The notes beneath the pieces were generated by a model. That model did no database searches, was not told the DNA's origin, and was given only the letters and a program-made list of their open reading frames with translations. The translations under genes and the position numbers were made by a program. This document shows, one piece after another, positions 55,914 through 64,000 of a stretch of 64,000 nucleotides of DNA. The stretch comes from Ectobius pallidus (taxonomy: Eukaryota > Arthropoda > Insecta > Blattodea > Ectobiidae), in assembly GCA_964059195.1 (NCBI GenBank), contig CAXKWD010000003.1, positions 19,574,606 through 19,638,605 on the forward strand. The letters run 5' to 3'. The stretch's first letter is position 1, and each line of letters opens with the position of its first letter.

Positions 55914-56050
55914 TCAACTAATCCGTGTCAGATCCAGTGTCGGGTCCATGAATTCCTGCAAATTTAGTCGAGTTCGGGGAATGTAGGTCGTCATCCTCTC
56001 ACATTGCTCCCAGTCGTCAGTCGCTCTTCCTTCTTTCTTCACGCGTTTAA
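55914..56050 (-). CDS. Candidate 3'-terminal exon, unrecognised protein
   Basis: Minus strand. A strong acceptor (TTATTATTTTTTCTTCAG) precedes 137 bases. They read, after two bases completing a codon, KRVKKEGRATDDWEQC and then RMTTYIPRTRLNLQEFMDPT, ending with a TGA at 55916-55914. The peptide is non-repetitive, with Trp, Cys and Tyr, unlike the low-complexity frames around it. It needs a donor in phase 1. One such donor, GAG|GTGAGG at 58933/58932, lies inside the Glu-rich exon upstream and would make an unbroken frame of 188 codons with 60764-60583 and 59180-58933. The family is not recognised. It could also be the end of a different gene or a decayed fragment. Confidence 0.4.
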
Positions 56051-56091
56051 CTGAAGAAAAAATAATAACAAAATGTACAATAAATTGATTA

Positions 56092-56820
56092 CAGGGAACG
56101 CCGCTTAATGTGATCGCGGATAATGTAATCAGTCGGGTAATGTTACCTCTTTTTAAGAAATCCCGTACTCATACCTTGAAAATATGTTGTTTATTGTGAT
56201 AAAAAAATTCTGTTTATGTTATATTTCTTTGCGGCTTTATTTCCAAGTACTGAACGTAAATAAAAATTTTGTTTTAAGGATTTTGTTTATAACTCATTAG
56301 ATTGTGTTGTATTAGAAGTAATGGTACACTCAGGAAGACCTGTTCGATAGGGTGGTATTCCCTAGCTTTCACTTTTGAGCAATGTAACATGTTTCACCCC
56401 TCGGCCCTCAGTCTAACTGTTGCTTTTGATTTGTGATTATCACAGTGTTGACATGCAGTGATGGATAGTGTAAAATGAAAAGACTTGGAAATAACCAATG
56501 TTTTGTTACGAGATGTTCATCACAGGTCAGCCAACTTCCAAAAACACTATGAATATGAAATATTGGCTAATGGACTCCATAGGAAAACAGAAAAAATTTA
56601 AATAATTTTATTGATTGCAATCTAATATTGTATTATGAGTGGTTTAAGGATCTACAGTTAAGTATTATTTTGTATGTATGAACAAATAGCTTTTAATTAG
56701 GTTTTTGTAGTATATTATCATATATATGAATAAATAAGCTTAAATTAATTAATTAATTATTGATTAATTATTATCAGATTAGCTGCATTCGTAAGTGATC
56801 ACAATAAGCGGCGAGCACTG
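56092..56820. mobile_element. Pogo/Tigger-type non-autonomous element
   Basis: TA duplications (56090-56091, 56821-56822) and inverted ends CAGGGAACGCCGCTTAATGT and CACAATAAGCGGCGAGCACTG (first and last bases shared by the type CAG...CTG). 729 bp. No DDE transposase frame. It lies between the two candidate exons on the minus strand, so it would be intronic if they are joined. Confidence 0.75.
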
Positions 56821-56822
56821 TA

Positions 56823-58768
56823 CTTACAAGTTAACATAAATTGGATAGACTACAGCAAAATGTTTTCTTCCTGACACTGAAAAAACGCGAGTGAGGGGAA
56901 GACAGAGTTCAGAGGTAGGAGTTGAATTAAAATAAGAAAATTATAATTCCCCTCCCGCCAGGCATGGTCAGTGCGATATGAATCCCTTGAAGACTGGCGT
57001 AGGAATGAAATATCACCCTTAAAATTATAATATGTCGATAATAGATTCCTCCAGGCTACTGAGCAGTGTCAGATAAAAAACAATTTACTGTACGAAGGTC
57101 AAGGCTTAAGGGAACACTCTGCTAATAAACTTTCCAAAAACCGTGATATCGAGTATTTTGTTTGCAAATTTTGCATCTCTAATTTGTCATCACGGACATA
57201 AGTCACTGCAAATTTGAAAGGTTCAATAAGCATTTTCAGATTTCATGCTTATGGGCCATGATTCTTCGGTCTCCTATTAGCTTATTTCTGTGTTTTTTTA
57301 ACATGTATTGGACTGTACGTTAACTAATAATTTTTTATATCAAAATTATTTAATCATTGTTTATTTTGGTACTCTTTGTCTCTCGCAGCTTGTGGATGTA
57401 GCAAAAAGAACCATTAAATAAATATGCGCAAACATAGACTGGCTTATAACTATCCTTCAAAGAATTTTTGCGAAAAAAAGTTGCAAATAAAAGTTTTAGA
57501 CCTTAACATAAGACTTGATGTGTAAAATATAAAATTAAAAAAAAAAAATTAAACCGTTATAGCTGTTTTCGAGAAAATAGCGCAAAACAAAATATCCATG
57601 TAAAGATACATTCAAAGTACGTGTGTCTCCAATCTTCTTGCCACAGCCCCAGAAGATACCTAACCCAAATTTAAAGTTTTAATGCGTTCTCGAGCTAGGA
57701 CGTTCACAGACAAACACACACTTACTCGTTTCTGAAAGTATAATTTTTGGATTCAGGGTCGTTCAAAACGTGTAGTTATATTAAAAACTCTACTGCGAAT
57801 TTCCTACTGTACGAGCAGAGGAAATAATTAAATTAATGAACATGTGCAATTTAAGGTTCTATAAAAAATTATCTTGAGAATAGAGTGCTAGTGTTGTGAC
57901 TGGATTCTTCTAGGTTAACTCCCATTCGGATAATTAATTGGCGTCGAATTTATTCGGAAATCTTTCGTTCACTGAACTGACAACTGCGTCAAATGTTAGG
58001 CTGCATTTTCAGCTGCTATTCTACTCAGCGAAAAAGACAGACCTGAGAAAAAATGCATTTGCTGTTATTAAAATTTGGGCATTTTGGTGTAGACACTCTG
58101 TATATTATTTTATTATATTTATAATGTACTGTAGATAGTCTCTCAATATTTCTAAAGACACTGTTGTTAAAATATGTATTAGGGTTTTAGAAGATTCGCT
58201 ATTTTTATTGCACAATCATTTATATGGTACTTAGAATTCTTATGTTCCGTTTCAATTCAGTTCATGTTACTATGTAATGTATGATTCTTTTTCTTTGTTT
58301 ATTCTGGATCTGTATGGTCACCTGGATTGCCAGGCAGATGACTTGAATAAAGTATTTCTCTCTCTTCTTGTTCCGGCCGTTCGGTTGGTTCATATTATTA
58401 TTATTATTATTTTTATTTTTGACTATGTACATAATTCATTAATTTTTTTTGGGGGGGGGGTTCTACTGTACGTACTCTATAAAGATTTTAGCCATGATAA
58501 TTCTAAATGCTTTTTTAATTTACTGTAAAACACTGAACTTTCTGAATAATTCCTAAAACTATTCTAAAAAATAAACGGTATAACCAAAATATTTTTTTGT
58601 GCTTTTATAATACTAACGTTTTCTCCCTTCATTTTCAACTTTGTTTCTTCATATTCCAAATAACTCTACCGGTTTTAATTACCCCCAGGGCCAATATATT
58701 AACCTAGAACCAATAAGTGTATTACATATGGATTACCATAATTCTTATTACCTTGGTGGCTTTCCTCA
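56823..58768. other. Unassigned DNA, possible intron or intergenic
   Basis: No exon is firmly supported. Frames at 57938-58138 and 58277-58528 lack motifs. A run of ten G lies near 58450. A possible ATTAAA for the exon at 58769 is at about 58672-58677 (minus strand). Confidence 0.3.
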
Positions 58769-59180
58769 TTAAGATTCAGCGGGAGCTTGCTCCTCATCAG
58801 GGTCTCCTTCAGCTGGTGCTCCTTCAGCTTGTTCTCCTTCTGGAGAAGATTCTGGACCACCTTCTTCGCCAGCTTCTGTTGTGGCAGCTTGTTCACCACC
58901 TTCTCCTCCTTCTGCTGGTTGAGCTTCCTCACCTCCTCCCTCTTCTGGTGGAGCTTCTTCTTCTGTTGGAGCACTTTCTTCTTTGTCGCCCTCTTCTGCT
59001 GGAGCACCTTCTTCTTTGCCACCCTCTTCCTCTCCACCTTCTTCTTTGCCACCTTCTTCTTTTCCACCTTCCTCTTTGCCACCTTCTTCTTTGCCACCTT
59101 CTTCTTTGCCACCTTCTTCTCCTGGAGCACTTTCTCCTCCTCCTTCTGCTTTTTCGGATTCCATTTCTTCAAGGAGTTTA
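58769..59180 (-). CDS. Candidate exon 2: Glu/Gly/Lys-rich repeat tail
   Basis: Minus strand. The acceptor is TTGCATTTCCTGAAACAG, with a CTAAT-like branch site upstream. The first base T completes the split codon left by exon 1 (GT|T, Val). The frame reads KLLEEMESEKAEGGGE, then about seven GGKEE pentamers, then an Ala/Pro/Glu-rich end (GEQAEGAPAEG...APAES) and TAA at 58771-58769. It adds 136 residues and makes a 197-residue acidic protein with exon 1. The other frames of this block (a Lys-rich one on the same strand and Leu/Ser/Pro-rich ones opposite) are by-products of the repeats. A strong internal donor at 58932 offers an alternative splice. The function is not recognised. Confidence 0.5.
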
Positions 59181-59369
59181 CTGTTTCAGGAAATGCAATA
59201 GATTTTATTAGGTTATCTTGCAAAAAATATTATGAAAAGAGCTATAACAGATAAATATAATTTTCCTTTAAAAAATAGCGCACTTTTTAAAAATATATTG
59301 ACCTAATAAGAACAACTAGCAGTAAGAAGAAGGTACTACCTAAGAAGAGATGTGTATTTTATAACTATA

Positions 59370-59653
59370 GTATGTCGTGTATAAAATATTTCCACCTATT
59401 CCCTCGTATAAAATGTTTTGGTTAAAATATCAGCTCATAGCTTTGTCAAATCTAAAATTTATACTTGTCAATATTATAAAACATAATTAAAAATTATAGC
59501 TGTCATTTTTTTTTTGTGGACAGCTATAATTTTCAATTATGTTTTATAATATTGACTAGTATAAATTTTAGATTTGACAAAGCTATGAGCTGATATTTTA
59601 ACCAAAACATTTTATACGAGGGAATAGGTGGAATTATTTTATACACGACATAC
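59370..59653. repeat. Near-perfect 284-bp palindrome in an intron
   Basis: Arms of about 135 bp (59370-59503 and about 59520-59653) are almost exact inverted copies, ending GTATGTCGTGTAT and ATACACGACATAC, around a spacer of about 15 bases that includes a T run. It lies in the intron between the two candidate exons. It looks like a foldback MITE; no target duplication could be defined. Confidence 0.85.
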
Positions 59654-60582
59654 AAATCCCTCGTAGGAGAAAACAACATGAAATTTATCAACACTTATAA
59701 CTACAGTGTTTTAAAACTATTATTGAAGAGTTGCAATTATTGACACTAAGGACATCATTCTTAAAGGTCCTTGACGACTTTAAGATATTATTTGTTATTA
59801 GATCGACCTAACTTTATACTTTATGTGAATATTATATCACAAATAACTAAGTTATTAAAAACGGAACAGTGACTCCAACCTACAGTGAAGTCTTTCAATT
59901 CAGTGTACCGGTATATAATTTTTTTTCTAATTTTTAAGTAGGTTTAGGAAGAATCTGTTATAGCATAGAGCTATAAAACAGAGATTTTAACCTAAAAAGT
60001 TATACTGATTTGGTTTGTTAGGTTTTATAACTTGATATTGATGTAATAATTTTATACATGAGACGAAGGTAATGGTTATAGTTAGGGCCCGAATTTTTAG
60101 GTTTTTTTAAACCCCTGTTTTAGTTTTATAAACACTCACGAATGAACTAAAGACCACCTCAACATCAACGGAAAAAAATGTAGGCCTATATTTGTTCACT
60201 GATGTGCCATATAGTATGATTCCTTCTTCGAACATAGTTTACGTCGTTTGATTTTAGCGTAGGCTTACATCAATTGGAGAAATCAAAACAATATTAATAT
60301 TATTCACATATTAAAACCGAAAGTAAATGGTAAACACCGAGAAGGAAAATGTATAGGGGTTTCTCTGGCTTGCAATCGGGTCAATGGGATGTAGGTTTTC
60401 TGGCTTTTGGCAGCTTTATCCGCTAACATTTTCTGAGAGATAAACTTTTGTCAGAAGATGCCACCGGAGCTAGTTGACGAACCCTAGGAAATAATCATCC
60501 CACCAGGCCGGCTGGAAGCCGAAGAGGACATTATTCATTCCCAAAGCCTCAAGTTATACAAGAAAAATGTAATTTTGCTCAC
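59654..60582. other. Rest of candidate intron; hAT-like end fragment at 60085-60112
   Basis: Mostly featureless. TTAGGGCCCGAATTTTTAGG resembles the ends of the hAT elements at 14139 and 28703, but no partner end was found. Confidence 0.35.
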
Positions 60583-60764
60583 ACTACTTCCTCGTCTTTT
60601 TCACTGACAACAGGTACGGTGTCTTCTCCTTCAGTTGTTGGCTTCTTTACTTTGAATTTGATGTCATACACTGTACGACAGCCACACATTGTTCTTTGTT
60701 CTTTAGGTGTTTGGGAACAGTCGCAAGCATCTTGCTTCCGGGAACACCCACACCGTCCCGCCAT
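60583..60764 (-). CDS. Candidate exon 1: small Cys-rich domain
   Basis: Minus strand. ATG at 60764 has G at +4 (GTCATGG). The 60 complete codons read MAGRCGCSRKQDACDCSQTP, KEQRTMCGCRTVYDIKFKVK and then an acidic end. The frame is open upstream to 60800 but without another ATG. Six Cys (CGC, CDC, CGC pairs with one extra) suggest disulfide pairing or metal binding. There is no signal peptide, so disulfides would be less expected. The donor GT|GTGAGC at 60582 leaves two bases, which are completed in phase by the acceptor at 59180. This phase match is the main argument for a real gene. The family is not recognised. The foldback mariner MITE at 60991 lies just upstream. Confidence 0.5.
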
Positions 60765-60988
60765 GACCCTACATTCCCGTACTGCGGTGTTACTTGACAA
60801 CGGATGTCTACTTTTTCAATAATCGATATCTAGCTTTCCCTAGCGTTGCCACCAAAAACGATTTAAATTACTCTTAAGTCTAGTATCATGTTGACACTAG
60901 GTTTCGTAACCACTTCCATGAAATTAATTACACCCATTTCCTCGAAATCAAATTCCGGTACAAACTTAAAATTGTAGTTCAGTCTTTG
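60765..60988. other. Candidate upstream region of the Cys-rich gene
   Basis: No TATA box or other clear promoter element was seen on the minus strand. Confidence 0.3.
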
Positions 60989-60990
60989 TA

Positions 60991-61664
60991 CGAGATGAGT
61001 CCAGAAAGTAAGTTTCCCTGGGACCGTTTACAGAAGCAAAACACATTTTCATGAAAATATTTATTGCAGCAGATAGGCCTACAGCTAGTGTCCAGCTATT
61101 TGTCAACATATCGCCTCCGGAATTGAGGCATTTGCCATACCGTGTGAACAATTTTTTAATGCTTGTGTCGTAGAAGTCTGCCGCCTGGGATTTGAACCAC
61201 TGTGTGACAACCATCTCTGCATCTTTCATTCTCTGTCATTTCTTGAGGTGTAGGAAAAGATGAAAATCACTGGGAACGAGATTCGGGCTGTAGAGTGGAT
61301 GTTTAAACTCATCCCAGCAAGTTTCCCGGAGAAGTTCGGCTGGGAAGAGTTTAAACATCCACTCTACAGCCCTGACCTCGCTCCCAGTGATATCCTTCTT
61401 TTTCCTCATCTCAAGAAATGACAGGGAATGACAGAGAAGAGGAATTGATTGTCACACAGTAATTCAAATAGCAAGCGGCAAACTTCTACGACACAGGTAT
61501 TCAAAAGTTGGTCCCATGGTATAAAAAAAACATTGTCAATTCCAGTAGTGTTTTTTTTTAAAATTGCTGACCATTTGCTGTATATGTTGCAATAAATATT
61601 TCCATAAAATTCTGTTTTGTTTCTGTAAACGTTCCAGGGAAACTTACTTTCTGAACGCGCCTCG
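60991..61664. mobile_element. Palindromic mariner-derived MITE
   Basis: TA duplications (60989-60990, 61665-61666). Ends CGAGATGAGTCCAGAAAGTA and CTTTCTGAACGCGCCTCG belong to the same mariner lineage as 25059-27733. Each half is the 3' part of a transposase gene (for example the TQWFKSQAADFYDTSIKKL frame on the minus strand at 61229-60966). The halves run in opposite directions and meet at a near-perfect palindrome around 61320. No catalytic core; both frames are decayed. Confidence 0.85.
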
Positions 61665-61666
61665 TA

Positions 61667-62060
61667 ATCACATAAACACGATGGCGGCATATAAATCCTG
61701 GCTTCTTCACCACATTTATGTAAAATATGAACAAGCTGTACCGTGTACAACATCAAAATATATTTCAGTTTTCAAAAAATTGGAATGAGCCGAAACTATG
61801 CAATGTTGTATCTCAATGTCACCTATCAGTTCTCTAATGAATCACGTACCGTGGAGCCATATTGAAACTCGAGCTGCCCTGTTACCTAATGCTGCATATA
61901 CACATGCGCATTCGCAGATAGAGATTATTGATTTTCTGGTGCTCGGCTGCCAACTTAAGGAAAGGAGTCTACAACGCTTTTCAACCATCAAGTATGACTT
62001 CAAGTAAGAAGTTTAACGATTAAAAAGGAGTAACGAATTTTAGATTTTCCATGTTTGTCA
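61667..62060. other. Unassigned DNA
   Basis: No gene supported; short frames here lack motifs. Confidence 0.3.
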
Positions 62061-62069
62061 AACTGGGTC

Positions 62070-62072
<3 letters not shown>

Positions 62073-62133
<61 letters not shown>

Positions 62134-62150
62134 TAAAATAATAATAATAA
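62073..62150. repeat. (TAA)n microsatellite
   Basis: About 25 TAA/ATA units with one CAA and one A slip. Confidence 0.9.
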
Positions 62151-63360
62151 TATACAAACATTCTTAACTGAAGGAGTATTTTCTATGTACGTGAAAACAA
62201 AGTTGGTTACAATAGATATTTTAACAATAGAGCGACGAGTGTCTTGGGTTAGAAGTTATATTTTTATTCAAACTGTGTAAAAAAAAGTATTTATATTCAG
62301 CATTTTATGCAAGTCTGCAGCATTTATTATTATTTTTATATAAAATCCATTAACATCATGGACGTGGAAACTGATTTTTTTTCAAAATCATGTAAATATG
62401 AAAAATAATAATCTGGTTGAACTGTCCACTATAATATTTTAAAGACTACCTGTAAATTTCTTAAATAGAATCTGAGTTATTTCATCTTGAATTCTGACGG
62501 GTTTAAACACTTCAAGTCGCGCTTGTCTAATTTGTTAAATACGAATTTATAAATAAATGTAATAAAATAGTTAAAAGATCCTCTAATTGAAATGGAAAAA
62601 TAAATTCAGCCATGGATTAGTTTTCCAAATGCACAACCAATTGTAATTTATATTAAATTGTCGGCCGCCGTATTACGATATGGTTTTTGATAAACCTAAA
62701 TTGTTAATTTTTTCCATGAAAACTAAAATGAACTCAAAATCGATGACGTTCAAACCCAGTTCTTAATCTTGACCTAAGACAAAGTAAATTCTTCACATAT
62801 CATTTTTCTTTCTTTTTTCTTTTTTCACAGCAGTAATTTAGTTACGGTCCAGTTATTTGAAGACACTGGCAGCAAACGTAAAATTTAGCTTTCAAGAATT
62901 ACTGTAAAATTCTTACCTTAGTTCATTCCATCCAAGAGCGACGTACCACAGAGAGAACATGGTTGATATGAGAGGATAACGGCTTACAAGGTTTAAAAAT
63001 CCTGGTCAGCTAGATGAGAAAATGTCTATAAAAACGTAGGCTCCTGGAAACCTCTAGCCTCGCCTCGAAAACACATCCTCATCTATATATAAAAAAAAAA
63101 AAAAAACCTTACAGCAATTCGAATTATTGTCTGACTTTGTTTATACATTTAAGGAATGACAGAAGCATGATTTAGCCGAATTGCAATTGAAGAGCATAGT
63201 CCAAAAACCAAATTTTTCAGTAGAAGCAAAAAACTTTCTCCCTTTGGCAGTTATTACTTCATGAATTTAAAATGTATTGTATATTTAAGTAAACATATAC
63301 TGAAATATTTTGATGTAGTAATTTTCCTTTACATGTAACTTCAGTGCTCTGAAACCAGAC
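62151..63360. other. Unassigned DNA
   Basis: A+T-rich, with an A16-type run near 63090-63107. No gene or repeat end supported. Confidence 0.3.
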
Positions 63361-63369
63361 CTGAAAGCT

Positions 63370-63915
63370 GAAGAGACATGGACTATGGCTGTTTTTGCCA
63401 ACAAATTTTAATCCACCATTTAAGAAATGTTTAAGAACGCAAAGAAAAAGTATAAAATCTAATAATAAACAAGAAAAATGTTATTCAAATTCTTAATTAC
63501 ACGTCACACTATTAATGTTATTAAAAAATATCAATATTAGCTATTGTATGAGCTAGGATGTTTCTGGATCCTCGATTCCACTGCTGTTATCATCAGAGGA
63601 GACAATGCTTTACACAACAATAAAACAGCTGATTCTAAGAAACAGATTTCTGCATGATAGTCAACTTCTATCAGCAAATTCACTAGGTATTTGCAAAAAA
63701 CTGAATGGACAATGGCTGTATTTGCAAAAAACTGAAGGGACAATGGTTGTTTTTGCTAAAGTTGGTAAACTTTGTAATCCTATATTTGAGGGACTATGGC
63801 AGATTTTGCCATATCATCTAGTTTAAACAATGACCAGTAGGTTGTAGCACCCAATGACACAGAAAACTCAATTTTCAAAATTTTGGACTAAGGTTGTTTT
63901 TGCTAAAAGCTCTTC
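63370..63915 (+). repeat. GGACAATGGCTGTTTTTGC motif cluster
   Basis: The motif GGACWATGGCTGTWTTTGC or close variants occurs at about 63378, 63707, 63738, 63791 and 63886. The second and third form a 31-bp tandem pair (63691-63752, TTGCAAAAAACTGAA...). The open frames at 63537-63826 run over this array, in both strands, and are not accepted as a gene. Confidence 0.6.
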
Positions 63916-64000
63916 AATTGTTTTATTTTAGTTTTAAAAAATCATGCATATCCTAAAGTAAGACTGTGAAAAATGTTGCGCCGTTCGGACGCTCGGACAA

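Noticed and set aside
58699..59223. Lys-rich minus-strand protein of 174 residues
   Set aside because: It has an ATG and length, but its frame lies over the acceptor and repeat of the GGKEE frame, with no splice logic. It is less likely than the phase-matched frame.
58717..59254. Leu-rich, Ser/Pro-rich and Lys-rich open frames around 59 kb
   Set aside because: All arise from the same repetitive GGKEE-coding DNA read in other frames. Only the minus frame at 59180-58769 has matching splice phase.

Overview
This window is almost entirely transposable elements and their debris, in an A+T-rich animal genome. Several things point to an insect with a large repeat-loaded genome: mariner relics, pogo-type miniatures, Helitrons, tRNA-derived SINEs, at least five LINE 3' fragments, a GIY-YIG Penelope-like element, and introns with normal GT/AG ends. 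A cockroach- or termite-like genome would fit, but that is an impression from the style of the repeats, not a measurement. Nothing prokaryotic is present: no operons and no rRNA. Many of the longer open frames are shadows of low-complexity DNA or begin with GTG or TTG, so they were not taken as genes.

Layout. 150-927 is a complete Helitron. 1661-11150 is the main composite: an LTR retrotransposon with a tRNA-Lys primer site, an intact gag, a -1 frameshift signal, a protease frame and a gutted pol. It carries three LTR copies in one direction (1895-3163, 7912-9180, 9682-10917) and sits between two apparently identical 235-bp direct repeats. 11.5-21 kb holds SINEs, hAT and TA-target miniatures, two inverted mariner relics (one split by a foldback MITE) and one possible host exon at 15273-15520. 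21.5-34.5 kb is nested: hAT-like and mariner elements with Helitrons, SINE-like palindromes, a pogo-type MITE and four-copy TA-target MITEs inside them. 35-45 kb has LINE C-terminal fragments, hAT elements with 8-bp target duplications, a hairpin-forming 19-bp minisatellite and a Penelope-like element (41985-43140). 45-55 kb is mostly decayed repeats, with inverted Penelope-type tails at 48840-49262 and a 1.1-kb foldback element at 54070-55164.

The best host-gene candidate is on the minus strand at 60764-58769. Exon 1 encodes a short Cys-rich protein and joins in phase to an exon coding for a Glu/Gly/Lys-rich tail. An internal donor in that tail is also in phase with a third possible exon at 56050-55914. 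Its intron holds a nearly perfect 284-bp palindrome.

The genes do not form a pathway. The common logic is mobility: gag and protease for virus-like particles, GIY-YIG plus reverse transcriptase for Penelope, transposase remnants for mariner, and many non-autonomous copies that rely on enzymes encoded elsewhere. All repeat boundaries, identities and copy counts were read by eye.
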